The notes under the pieces: model-generated
The model's input: the letters and a program-made list of their open reading frames with translations, nothing else
What the model was told of the DNA's origin: nothing
The model's database searches: none
Position numbers and translations under genes: made by a program
DNA from: Desulfurococcales archaeon
GTDB lineage: Archaea; Thermoproteota; Thermoprotei_A; Sulfolobales; Desulfurococcaceae
Length of the DNA stretch: 64,000 bases
Assembly (NCBI GenBank): GCA_027022365.1
Contig: JALVYU010000026.1
Coordinates: 310,001-374,000 of the forward strand
Direction: 5' to 3'
Part shown: in pieces, positions 9,176 to 17,088 of the stretch
Layout: each line of letters begins with the position of its first letter
Position numbering within the stretch: the stretch's first letter is position 1

Positions 9176-10450
9176 TTATTCCCCCAATAACTTCCTTCTG
9201 AGAAACGGTAGCCATGATGTTTCGAGAATTATGGAAACTATTATCGTTACGAGTGTAGTGCTCAGAATAACTTCGCCCCAAGAAATTAGTGTAGGGTTAT
9301 TATACATTATCCCGAGACTGAGAGGTAGGGATGCAAGTACAGATGGAACTACTCCTCTTGGGCCTTCAAGTGAAATGAAGAGGTATTCTTTGAAGCTCCA
9401 CTTTCCAATCGGTATTATCGGTAAGCACGCAATAGGGCGGGCAAGTAAAACCACGCCGAGAGCTACGAGTAGTGACGGGAGAAAAGTCGTGATCAATATG
9501 TCAAGCCTTATACTCATCCCGAGCAGGAGAAATATAAATACTGCGGCAAACATTGAGAGGACTTCGTTGAAATGAAGCTCCGTATCTATCGTGCTCCTAA
9601 TTTTAAGCTCATCCTCTGCGGTTTCTCTGAAGAACTCGTGATGGTTTCCAAGTATTATGCCAAGGGTAGTCGCCACTAGATAACCGGATGCCATGAGTTT
9701 TTCTCCTATATAGAACCCTATAAAGGCTAGGCCGAGAGCAAACAGTATTATTTCCTCGTTTCTCTCAAACTTTAAATGTCTTATGAGCAAGTACCCGATA
9801 ATCGCAACACCTACGCCGAGAATAATAGATATAATTACTTCGTAGAGAAAATATGAAAGAGCCGCCAGAGAAAGAGGCATATACTGGGCAAAATACTCGA
9901 TAAACTGGGCGCTTGGTGCCTGTGGAACAACAAAAGCGACTGCTAGGGATGTCAGAACTATGCCCAAGGGATCATTGAAAATCGATTCTGACTCAAGGAT
10001 AATCCTGAGGTCGTCACGTACTTTGTATTGATGAAATAATGGGATAAGCGTGGCCGGATCCGTAGCTGATATTATTGCACCGTATAGGAAACCAGCTATG
10101 AATGGAAGATGGAAAACATAGGAGAAAAACAGTCCTGCAAGCACTGCAGTAATGATTAATCCAAGCGTATCAAGAGTGCCTATCGTCGGTAAATGTTTTT
10201 TTAGAATATACCATTTTAGATTATGTCCTTCCGTAAACAGTATTATTACTAGGCCGAAAACTCTTACGTAATCAAATAACTTCCTGGCGAGATCAGTGTT
10301 TACAACATTTAGGACAGGCCCGAATAGAAGACCTAATATTATGAAAACGAAGATATATGAGAGTTTCGCCTTACGACTTATTAGATATGAAGTTACACCG
10401 AGGAGGAGCACCAGAGCGAGTGTAAACACCAGCTCATCGATATCAGCCAT
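9176..10450 (-). CDS. Na+(K+)/H+ antiporter, CPA1 family
   Basis: Polytopic membrane protein of 424 residues with about 12 hydrophobic helices, the usual number and size for NhaP-type exchangers. Diagnostic motifs are ISATDPATLIPLF near residue 125, ESIFNDPLG near 155 and EGPRGVVPS near 360; the Asp residues in ATDP and FNDP are the ion-binding positions of this family. It exchanges monovalent cations for protons. GGAGACG precedes the ATG. Ion specificity cannot be read from the sequence. Confidence 0.93.
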   Translation of the reverse strand: MADIDELVFTLALVLLLGVTSYLISRKAKLSYIFVFIILGLLFGPVLNVVNTDLARKLFDYVRVFGLVIILFTEGHNLKWYILKKHLPTIGTLDTLGLIITAVLAGLFFSYVFHLPFIAGFLYGAIISATDPATLIPLFHQYKVRDDLRIILESESIFNDPLGIVLTSLAVAFVVPQAPSAQFIEYFAQYMPLSLAALSYFLYEVIISIILGVGVAIIGYLLIRHLKFERNEEIILFALGLAFIGFYIGEKLMASGYLVATTLGIILGNHHEFFRETAEDELKIRSTIDTELHFNEVLSMFAAVFIFLLLGMSIRLDILITTFLPSLLVALGVVLLARPIACLPIIPIGKWSFKEYLFISLEGPRGVVPSVLASLPLSLGIMYNNPTLISWGEVILSTTLVTIIVSIILETSWLPFLRRKLLGE

Positions 10451-10633
10451 TGCTATCGTCTCCGTCGTTTTATTCTGTCACTAACTACATAGTCGATTAT
10501 CATCCACTCTTTCTGTCCGTTATTTAAGATATTACAAGTTTATTTTAAAATAATCGGCTTATTTGTTGTATTTCGATATCCAAAAATTGATACAATTATT
10601 TATACAATATTATAAGGAAAAATACTAGTTATC

Positions 10634-11749
10634 TTAGTAAAATACATATTTAGGACTTATATTTATACCGAGTTCTTCCAGTTTCGTATAGAGCATGCTT
10701 AGAGCTTCCCAGTCGGAGCGCAACTGCTTAGGTGGGTGTTTGAAGAAGGGAGCGGATGCCCAGTAGGGTGATCCGTGTATTCCTCTTTCTTTGAGGGCTT
10801 TGGCTATTCTGATTACGTCTGCAAGCACCGCTGCCGCCATGGATTTATCATCAACGACTAGCTTGACATCAATTGTTAGCCTTGCTCCTCCATAACTTAT
10901 TGCTTCGAGATACATGTAGGCTATCTTGGTATTTCCCAGAAACTCGACATAGCCGCTGGGCCCAGCATAGATATACTTCTTTATCGCGTCCGGGTCAGGT
11001 TGAGTTGATGCTACCGCCATTGTCTTACTTATTTTCTTAGAGGTTAGGCGTGATGGATCCAGCATGTTTAGGAAATCCGTGTTTCCACCTACGTTTAACT
11101 GGTAGCTCTTTACTAGTTTGCACCCTCTCATGGATAGTAGTGATGCAATGGCTCTATGTAGAATGGTTGCACCTAACTGTCCCTTGATGTCATCGCCGAG
11201 CACTAGTGTTTTGTTATCCTTAAAGATGGACACGTATTTTTTGTCGCTGGCGATAAATTCTGGTATGCAATTAATGAAGGAAACACCAGCCTTTGCAGCG
11301 GCTTTGGCGTAGAATCTAGTGGCTTCGCTACTGCCTACGGGCAATAGATTTACTAGGACATCAACATTATTCTCCTCTAGCTCCTTTACAATTTCGTCAG
11401 CAGTTGGTTCAGGTTGTGATGATGGCTTAAACACATTGACCATATGTGGGGCGACTCCATCAAGTATTTTACCCATTCTTACAATAACGTTCTTACACCT
11501 TAGCTCGTCTGGATCAACGAGTTTCGGCACAACATTCGGGTATTCATAGATAGCTTGATTAAGCGGCTTTCCTACCTTGTTTTCCGATATATCTATTGCA
11601 TATACGACGTTAATATCATCAATTCGCATTCCGTCGATTACTGTGTGCATTACGCCAGTGTACTCGTTTGATTTTCTATAGTATTCTATTGATTGTATGA
11701 GCATTGAGGCTATATTACCTACTCCAATGATTCCGACGTTTACAGTCAT
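10634..11749 (-). CDS. ino1: Inositol-1-phosphate synthase
   Basis: Converts glucose 6-phosphate to inositol 1-phosphate (EC 5.5.1.4) with NAD as cofactor, the first step to archaetidylinositol lipids and di-inositol phosphate solutes. The N-terminal Rossmann motif is GIIGVGNIAS. The typical family segments LGDDIKGQLGAT near residue 185 and LNVGGNTDFLNM near 220 are intact, and 371 residues is the normal archaeal length. GGAGAT sits 6 bases before the ATG. Divergent from the PadR-like regulator gene, with a shared promoter region of about 80 bases. Confidence 0.95.
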   Translation of the reverse strand: MTVNVGIIGVGNIASMLIQSIEYYRKSNEYTGVMHTVIDGMRIDDINVVYAIDISENKVGKPLNQAIYEYPNVVPKLVDPDELRCKNVIVRMGKILDGVAPHMVNVFKPSSQPEPTADEIVKELEENNVDVLVNLLPVGSSEATRFYAKAAAKAGVSFINCIPEFIASDKKYVSIFKDNKTLVLGDDIKGQLGATILHRAIASLLSMRGCKLVKSYQLNVGGNTDFLNMLDPSRLTSKKISKTMAVASTQPDPDAIKKYIYAGPSGYVEFLGNTKIAYMYLEAISYGGARLTIDVKLVVDDKSMAAAVLADVIRIAKALKERGIHGSPYWASAPFFKHPPKQLRSDWEALSMLYTKLEELGINISPKYVFY

Positions 11750-11772
11750 CTTTTATCTCCATTAATATTTAT

Positions 11773-11794
11773 GGTTAAAAATATAGGTTAAAAA
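11773..11794. promoter_or_regulatory. Tandem 9-bp repeats in the ino1/PadR divergent promoter
   Basis: GGTTAAAAA occurs at 11773-11781 and again at 11786-11794, a step of 13 bases, between ino1 and the divergent winged-helix regulator. Such repeats in the promoter of a regulator are candidates for autoregulation. The sequence is AT-rich, so chance is possible. Confidence 0.3.
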
Positions 11795-11833
11795 CTATAA
11801 AACCTTTATGAAGAGAACTAATGTGTGACCACA

Positions 11834-12166
11834 ATGAGCGATAATACTCCAAAACCGTTCAAAAGACTTGTCAAGAAGCTAACTATTGAAAACCTATGGC
11901 TTTATGTGCTGAAATACATGATCACTAAAAATGAGCCGGTTAAGGCATATGAGGTTGTACGTTATATTAGGAATACACTTCCATATAAGCCAGCAACAGT
12001 TACTGTTTACACTGTTATATACCGTCTGTCATATGAAGGTTTAATAGAACAAATAAAGAGGGGCGGTGAGACGCTATATAGGATAAGCGATAAGGGAAGA
12101 AGTGCTTTTACGAATGCTATAAATTTCATAAGGTATATCCTAGATCTACTTGGGAAAGACGTTTAG
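11834..12166 (+). CDS. PadR-like winged-helix transcriptional regulator
   Basis: 110 residues from the ATG at 11834 (a GTG at 11825 would add three). The core reads as a winged helix: a helix ending LKYMITKNEPVKAYEV, the recognition helix KPATVTVYTVIYRLSYEGLI, then the wing KRGGETLYRISDKG, which is characteristic of PadR/ArsR-like DNA-binding domains. The C-terminal helix may make the dimer. The target is unknown; the repeats just upstream are candidates. The next gene starts inside this one. Confidence 0.75.
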   Translation: MSDNTPKPFKRLVKKLTIENLWLYVLKYMITKNEPVKAYEVVRYIRNTLPYKPATVTVYTVIYRLSYEGLIEQIKRGGETLYRISDKGRSAFTNAINFIRYILDLLGKDV

Positions 12167-12752
12167 CTACACCAAACTATACCGTTTTCTTAGAGAAAAA
12201 TGGGGCGCAAAGTCATTGAAGCTGAAAATATTTGGTGGAAAAAATAAGGAGAAGGAAGAACTACCCGAAGACATACGAGCGCTCATTAAACAATATGCTG
12301 AAAGGCATCATATTAATTATCTCCAAGCATTAAAGGAACTCATCCAAAAAGGGCTGAGATATTCTGAGCTTGAAAGACAATACGGCAAAGACGTTGATAG
12401 CAGGGAATTATGGGATAAAAGATTCTATTACCTAAAGATAGAGTCCGGCTACCTATACTATAGGCTTAGATTAAAGGAAGTAATCGATGAATTGAAGACA
12501 CTTGCGATAAGATTCGCGGGAGTACTGGGGAGTCTTGAAACATGCTATAAACAATGTATGAGCTCTGAGGCTCTTGAGGTAGAACTGAAGAAATTAGCTG
12601 ATTTAAAAGAATTTATTCGCTACTATCTTGAAACATACGTTATAACGGTCAATAAAGAACTCGAAGAGAAAAAATATGCAGATGATAAAGAGATAATAAA
12701 ATTCGTCGAAAAAACACTAGAGAAATACAAGAGATATTTTATGAAGGAGTAA
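12150..12752 (+). CDS. Helical charged protein of unknown function, coupled to the regulator
   Basis: 200 residues if started at the TTG at 12150, which overlaps the regulator by 17 bases; no better start is present. Almost wholly helical and rich in Lys/Glu, without membrane segments. It contains a segment ALIKQYAERHHINYLQALKE like a ribbon-helix-helix or small DNA-binding helix pair, then long helices with possible coiled-coil character. Two Cys lie close together near residue 130. The overlap suggests the protein works with the regulator. Family not recognised. Confidence 0.6.
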   Translation: MGKTFSYTKLYRFLREKWGAKSLKLKIFGGKNKEKEELPEDIRALIKQYAERHHINYLQALKELIQKGLRYSELERQYGKDVDSRELWDKRFYYLKIESGYLYYRLRLKEVIDELKTLAIRFAGVLGSLETCYKQCMSSEALEVELKKLADLKEFIRYYLETYVITVNKELEEKKYADDKEIIKFVEKTLEKYKRYFMKE

Positions 12753-12870
12753 TCCAGTTAAACTAGACAAAGTATGCCTAGTTCATTATGATTAAGAATA
12801 CCTATTTTTATTAGAGAATTTAGACAGACTAATAAGTGGCATCAACAATTCTTTAATGAGGTGGAAGTGA

Positions 12871-13266
12871 ATGTTATCAATGCTGTCATTTTACGCACTA
12901 GGGGTAAACACGACGGGAAACACGACTTCGGCCGCGCTACCTGATTTCATATACTCAGCGTTATCGAACCCTAATGTCGCAATAGCAATTATTATCGAGA
13001 TTGCAATGGGGATAGCGCTAGGCTACGTTATGGCTAAAATGGCGAAATACATCGTCGCATTTATCGCGATTTTAATAATCGGCGCCGTGCTGAACATATG
13101 GAGTCTGGGAGGAAGCATACAGGACTTCCTGACAAAACTAGGAATGACCGCTGCCGAACTTAAGAACGTCATACTCGGGTTCTTGGGAACACTAGGCCTG
13201 CTGATGGTAGGGCCTGTAACGCTGGGGTTCTTAATAGGCATAGTAATCGGATTAATGAAGAAGTAG
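12871..13266 (+). CDS. Small membrane protein, FUN14-like
   Basis: 131 residues with GAGGTG before the ATG. After an N-terminal Ser/Thr-rich segment it has three hydrophobic helices: IAIIIEIAMGIALGYVMA (about 40-57), a second right after KMAKY (60-80) and a C-terminal GFLIGIVIGLMKK helix. Gly-rich paired helices with a short basic turn resemble FUN14 family membrane proteins, which are common in archaea with no known role. The assignment is by pattern only. Confidence 0.55.
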   Translation: MLSMLSFYALGVNTTGNTTSAALPDFIYSALSNPNVAIAIIIEIAMGIALGYVMAKMAKYIVAFIAILIIGAVLNIWSLGGSIQDFLTKLGMTAAELKNVILGFLGTLGLLMVGPVTLGFLIGIVIGLMKK

Positions 13267-13356
13267 TTCGCAATATAGTTTTGCTACTTTTTCTACATAA
13301 CAGCTATATTAGCTATTTTATCTTAGAAAGACATTTCTAATACTGGGTGGTCTGAG

Positions 13357-13806
13357 ATGATTAATAAAGAGAAGTTTGAATTCCTTGATCATCCAGCTGA
13401 TGTTTATATAAAAGCATATGGTGCAAGTCTACCGGAACTCTATGAAAACGCGGGGCTAGCATTGTTTGAGACTATGACTGATACTACCCTAGTAGAGCCG
13501 TTGAAAAAGTTTAGTATAGAGGCTGAGGGCTTCGATCTCGAGAACTTGCTATATAGATGGTTAGAGGAGTTGCTCTACGTATATTATAGCCATAATGTGA
13601 TGTGTAGCCGAGTAATAGTAGAAAGGATCGAGATTACAAGGCGGGAGGACTGCTTCATGTACACTATTAAGGGAGCATGTTATGGAGAAGAATTTGATCC
13701 GAGAAAACATGAAGCGCGCGTTGAAGTTAAAGCAGTAACATATCATTTAATGAAAATAATTAAGGACGAAGAGGGGTGGAAAGCCTATTTCGTTCTTGAT
13801 ATATGA
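13357..13806 (+). CDS. Archease
   Basis: 149 residues, full length for the family. Archease activates the RNA ligase RtcB by promoting its guanylylation and so acts in tRNA splicing and RNA repair. The typical N-terminal FLDHPADVYIKAYG, the central LLYRWLEELLY and the C-terminal HEARVEVKAVTYH segments are all visible; the Asp and His residues in the first and last motifs are the metal ligands of the family. Its 3' end overlaps the convergent archaemetzincin gene by 22 bases. Relevant here because nearby RNAs carry introns. Confidence 0.95.
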   Translation: MINKEKFEFLDHPADVYIKAYGASLPELYENAGLALFETMTDTTLVEPLKKFSIEAEGFDLENLLYRWLEELLYVYYSHNVMCSRVIVERIEITRREDCFMYTIKGACYGEEFDPRKHEARVEVKAVTYHLMKIIKDEEGWKAYFVLDI

Positions 13807-14405
13807 TTATCTATCGAGCTTAAAAACTCGGCTATTTTAACAGAGCATCTTTCACAATAATACATTGTCTTATAATCAACCTCAAAGACAGAGTTGCTGA
13901 AGCTCATAACACATTTAGGATTATTACAGTGCCCGAGACCTAGTAAATGCCCTAATTCATGAAGAATTTCTTTCGTCACGCGCTCGACGTAGAGATCATA
14001 CCTTTTGCCAGCATATTCACTAGCAGAATAAAATATCGGATCAAGCCTTTGAGCGGATACAAAAGCTATGCCTCTAGATGGAGAGGCCTCCCCAAACACG
14101 AAGTTAAGGCCTTCATCATAAGCATCTATGTATCCGACACCAATAACGAAAACACAGCCATCCCTAAGATCCCGAAATATCTCCGCGAGATAATCGAGTA
14201 TACACGGCCCAACATACTGTCTCCTAGACCAATCAAAACAAGACATCGGAAGCTTCAGGACCTCAGGCCATACCTCCACATCAATATACGGCGAAATACT
14301 GCTCAGGACCCCATATACATTCCTACGCCAATCCTCAATAAAATCAAAGACAAAACATCTAGTCAGCGGCACAATCAGTACCCTACTCCTCATTCCAGCC
14401 ATCAC
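13785..14405 (-). CDS. amzA: Archaemetzincin zinc metallopeptidase (M54)
   Basis: 206 residues. The long zinc motif HELGHLLGLGHC (about residue 148) followed by NPKCVMSFSNS and CERC is the archaemetzincin signature: HExxHxxGxxH with the Met turn CVM and extra Cys residues for a second zinc. A soluble peptidase of unknown substrate, common in archaea. Several nearby ATG codons (MMAGM) could start it; the first is used. It is convergent with archease, with overlapping ends. Confidence 0.93.
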   Translation of the reverse strand: MMAGMRSRVLIVPLTRCFVFDFIEDWRRNVYGVLSSISPYIDVEVWPEVLKLPMSCFDWSRRQYVGPCILDYLAEIFRDLRDGCVFVIGVGYIDAYDEGLNFVFGEASPSRGIAFVSAQRLDPIFYSASEYAGKRYDLYVERVTKEILHELGHLLGLGHCNNPKCVMSFSNSVFEVDYKTMYYCERCSVKIAEFLSSIDNHISRTK

Positions 14406-14467
14406 TTCACATACCTATGTGTAGAATAGTGCCGCCGCGGGGATTTGAACCCCGGACAACCCGGTCT

Positions 14468-15049
14468 TCAGCTTCGCCGGATCACCCGTGCCAGGAGCCA
14501 ATATTTTCTTTTATGGCTACTGCTTATATATTTTATCCACTTTGACACCTGTGCTACCCCATAGATTGCTAGCTTGTACGCCTTATCTGATTTCCGTATA
14601 TGTGAATTAATACCGTAATTTTGCACAAGTATAGATTTTACCTGATAAAGCAAAGCTACGCTTTTGCTTGTGATCTCTATGGTTGGGTACTCTTCTACAT
14701 CAGGCTTCCTAGTATAGAATATTGTTCAGTCAGTATCAAATATCCCCCTAATTAACATATTAACATACTCGTTTTTTACCAATTCCCGCGGAATTGTTAT
14801 TATTGAGCTCTTCTTACCGGTCGGGAATCCTAGTTGTTTAAAGATGTTAAATAATTGTTTTGACTTGAATTCTATTCGGTAGGCTTTTGAACGGTATTTT
14901 ATTTTTGGTCTCTTGCCAATAATTTTTTCTATAAGTCTTGATATATGGAGCGTGTATTCGTAATCTCCTTCAGCTATCGAGAAGAAGTATTTACAGTTTT
15001 TACTATGATATAGTGATCCATCTCCAATCATTATTCCATAGAATTCCAT
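14468..15049 (-). pseudogene. LAGLIDADG homing endonuclease, broken by a stop in motif 2
   Basis: Reads in one frame from an ATG at 15049 (preceded by AAGGAG) to a TGA at 14468-14470, with one in-frame TGA at 14726-14728. The first catalytic motif is FYGIMIGDGSL; the second reads IRGIFDTD, then the stop, then TIFYTRKPDVEEYP. The normal residue after DTD is Gly, so one base change (GGA to TGA) explains the break. The C-terminal half continues intact for about 85 codons and its final stop lies in the tRNA anticodon loop. The undamaged remainder suggests recent inactivation. A second independent start downstream would give only half an enzyme. Confidence 0.85.
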
Positions 15050-15138
15050 AAACTCCTTAGTGTTAATTATGCTAGCCGTATTAGAAAAAAGAGAAGAACA
15101 AGTATTAGAGGCAGAAAGGCTCCTGGCACGGGCGTCCA
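14473..15138 (-). other. Large archaeal tRNA intron with BHB splice motif
   Basis: 666 nt inside the tRNA-Phe gene. The ends pair through a 15-bp perfect helix (CCCGTGCCAGGAGCC with its complement), extendable by two pairs, closed by GGA/UCC, a 3-base bulge, the 4-bp helix CGCC/GGCG and a second 3-base bulge. Each cut falls between bulge bases 2 and 3, as the splicing endonuclease expects. Most archaeal tRNA introns are below about 120 nt; this one is long because it carries a homing endonuclease frame. Confidence 0.85.
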
Positions 15139-15314
15139 CGGGCGCTCTCCCGGGCTGAGCTACGGCGGCATCGCTTACTAACATATTAATGTTACTGGTT
15201 TATTAGTTTTTATGGAGTGGTCAATTATTTGTACTCCTTTCAACATTTATTATGTATGGCTAGGAATGTCTACGTTAAAGCTATGGGGCTACCTTGTCTT
15301 GGGGGTGATCTTAT

Positions 15315-16022
15315 ATGATGGCTGTGATCCTTGCTGGTGGTTTCGGTAAAAGACTAAGACCTTATACGGAGGAAATACCTAAGCCTCTCGTTAGAGTAGC
15401 CGATAAGCCTATTCTGGAGCACCAAATAGAGTGGCTCAAACAGTATGGGTTCAACGAGTTTGTCCTACTAGTAGGCTACAGAAAAGAAAAGATAATCGAG
15501 CACATCGGTAGCGGCGGTAGATTGGGTGTTAAGGTAACCTATGTTGTGGAGGACGAGCCCCTAGGGACTGGGGGCGCGATAAAAAACGCTGAACACATAC
15601 TCTCCAAGGAGGATAAGTTCCTAGTGATAAATGGAGATATATTGACAAACCTCAACCCTCTAAAGCTATTCGAAAGACTAGAGAATGAGCCGAGACTTGT
15701 AGGTGTCATAGCAAGCATACCACTGCCAAGCCCATACGGAGTACTGGAGATCAAGGACGGAAAAGTCGTAGGCTTCGTCGAGAAACCCAGGCTCCAGGAC
15801 TACTGGATCAACGCAGGAGTATACGCCCTCAGACCAGAAGCGCTGAAATACTTCCCAGAACGCGGCGACCTAGAACGAACAGCGTTCCCAGCAATGGCTA
15901 GAGACGGCGTCCTAGGGGCAGTAAAATACACCGAGATATTTTGGAAGAGCATAGACACATACAAGGACCTCGAAGAAGCAACCAAGATAATAATCAAGAT
16001 GGGCGGTAAAATACAAGGATGA
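15315..16022 (+). CDS. Sugar-phosphate nucleotidyltransferase
   Basis: 235 residues. The N-terminal LAGGFGKRLRPYTEEIPKP is the nucleotide-binding signature of mannose-1-phosphate guanylyl- and glucose-1-phosphate thymidylyltransferases; EDEPLGTGGAI, INGDIL and GFVEKP complete the catalytic core. It makes NDP-sugars for glycosylation, which fits the heavily sequoned surface proteins of this region. The C-terminal hexapeptide domain of longer homologues is absent, so it is the short type. GGGGGTGATC lies 5-6 bases before the ATG. Sugar and nucleotide cannot be chosen from sequence. Confidence 0.92.
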   Translation: MMAVILAGGFGKRLRPYTEEIPKPLVRVADKPILEHQIEWLKQYGFNEFVLLVGYRKEKIIEHIGSGGRLGVKVTYVVEDEPLGTGGAIKNAEHILSKEDKFLVINGDILTNLNPLKLFERLENEPRLVGVIASIPLPSPYGVLEIKDGKVVGFVEKPRLQDYWINAGVYALRPEALKYFPERGDLERTAFPAMARDGVLGAVKYTEIFWKSIDTYKDLEEATKIIIKMGGKIQG

Positions 16023-16023
16023 T

Positions 16024-16091
16024 TTTTCAGATTTTCCGGCTATCATCACCGCCCTTCTCGGGCTCAAGAGACCCTCTTATCATCATCAATG
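16024..16091 (-). ncRNA. C/D box sRNA candidate downstream of the nucleotidyltransferase
   Basis: On the minus strand: box C ATGATGA (16080-16086), a 12-nt guide, box D' TTGA, a spacer able to fold as GCCC/GGGC, box C' GTGATGA, a second 12-nt guide TAGCCGGAAAAT and box D CTGA (16027-16030). The 12-nt spacing on both sides is typical of archaeal methylation guides. It begins two bases after the stop of the convergent protein gene. Targets were not identified. Confidence 0.7.
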
Positions 16092-16150
16092 ATAATACAT
16101 GGGTAAGTAAACCTAAAAACCCCGCCTATAATCCATAAAAACATGGATAC

Positions 16151-16229
16151 GCGGCGGTCGTCTAGCCTGGACTAGGACGCCGGCCCCCCAAGCCGGAGAT
16201 CCCGGGTTCAAATCCCGGCCGCCGCACCA
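16151..16229 (+). tRNA. tRNA-Gly(CCC)
   Basis: Acceptor GCGGCGG/CCGCCGC, D stem GUC/GAC, T arm CCGGG-UUCAAAU-CCCGG, discriminator A and an encoded CCA. The anticodon arm is CCGGC-CCCCCAA-GCCGG. The anticodon is CCC, but position 33 is C in place of the almost universal U. A TATA-like CTATAAT lies about 25 bases upstream and a T run follows. No intron. Confidence 0.93.
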
Positions 16230-16364
16230 CTTTTCATCAACAATTGTAGATCTTGTTAGAAAGATATGAAAACATTATCCATTGTTACACAATTTATATT
16301 CTATTCAATACATGGTTTCTTAAAAAGAGAACCTTATGAAGCATTGATGTATCACGTAGAATTA

Positions 16365-16453
16365 TGGCGCCGGGGGCGGGATTCGAACCCGCGCGGGCCC
16401 CGTGGCCCACTGGCTCTCAAGGCCAGCCCCTTAGGCCGCTCGGGCACCCCGGC
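16365..16453 (-). tRNA. tRNA-Ser(UGA)
   Basis: Class II tRNA with a long variable arm. Acceptor GCCGGGG/CCCCGGC, anticodon arm CUGGC-CUUGAGA-GCCAG with anticodon UGA, T arm GCGGG-UUCGAAU-CCCGC, discriminator G and CCA encoded. No intron. It lies between the converging tRNA-Gly and methyltransferase genes. Confidence 0.95.
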
Positions 16454-16491
16454 GCCTGTTTATATGGATTTGTTCTCTGGGCTTATATTTG

Positions 16492-17088
16492 CTATTTTCG
16501 TCGGAATATTAGTATTGTGTAGCCTTTCCGGGAGATGTTCTTAACTACTTCTATGTCCTTTCTCGTGTTTAGCTTGCTGATATAGTAGTTTGCCCCTCTT
16601 GCTAAGACGAATTCTGCGTATCCTCCTTTCTTTAGGTGTTCTATGCTTCCAATAATTATTTCTTCGACAATTTCTTTACCAGCTGATATTGGTGGGTTGC
16701 TTATTATCATATCGAATATCATGCCCTTTACGGGCTCGTATACGTTGCCCTGGAGAACCCTGACTCGTTCCTCGACACCATTTAGCCTTACATTATATTT
16801 CGCTATTTTAACGGCGACAGGATTTATATCTACCATGTATATCTGCAACTTAGGATAGGCCTTAGCAAGACTTATTCCTATGACTCCGTACCCGCATCCA
16901 ATATCCAGTACTGTGCCCTCCTCAACGATTATGGCGTGTTCGAGCAACAGTTTTGTGCCTAGATCTACCTTGTTGCCTGAGAATAGGCTAGAATAAGTGA
17001 CAAATTCTAGTGTAACCCCCTTATAGACGAACGAAATAACCTGTTTCTTCCCCAGCCTATATTTGTTGGGCCTAAAATAATGTGTCAT
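16492..17088 (-). CDS. Class I SAM methyltransferase, RsmC/MJ0882-like
   Basis: 198 residues. The SAM-binding loop VLDIGCGYGVIG (about 58-69), the acidic VDINP and the catalytic NPPIS motif are characteristic of enzymes that methylate an exocyclic amino group of RNA bases. Size and layout match archaeal homologues of the RsmC half-domain (MJ0882). Its ATG overlaps the stop of cbf5 (ATGA), so it is the last gene of the long ribosomal cluster and probably acts on rRNA or tRNA. The modified base is not known. Confidence 0.85.
   Translation of the reverse strand: MTHYFRPNKYRLGKKQVISFVYKGVTLEFVTYSSLFSGNKVDLGTKLLLEHAIIVEEGTVLDIGCGYGVIGISLAKAYPKLQIYMVDINPVAVKIAKYNVRLNGVEERVRVLQGNVYEPVKGMIFDMIISNPPISAGKEIVEEIIIGSIEHLKKGGYAEFVLARGANYYISKLNTRKDIEVVKNISRKGYTILIFRRK

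Larger units (their letters stand above)
14430..15169 (-). tRNA. tRNA-Phe(GAA), interrupted by a 666-nt intron
   Basis: Exon 1 is 15139-15169 and exon 2 is 14430-14472; joined they give a 74-nt tRNA. Acceptor GCCGCCG pairs with CGGCGGC, the D stem is GCUC/GAGC, the T arm is CGGGG-UUCAAAU-CCCCG, and the anticodon arm CCCGG-CUGAAGA-CCGGG carries GAA. The discriminator is A and CCA is not encoded. The intron interrupts the anticodon stem between positions 30 and 31, a non-canonical site. A BHB motif can be drawn: central helix CGCC/GGCG, bulges CG^U and AA^G. Confidence 0.88.

Noticed and set aside
13959-14429. 156-codon plus-strand frame
   Set aside because: Antisense to archaemetzincin, whose zinc motif is unmistakable.
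14430-15169. Split (trans-spliced) tRNA halves
   Set aside because: The halves are on one strand, joined by a 15-bp intron helix and a BHB, so ordinary cis-splicing explains them.
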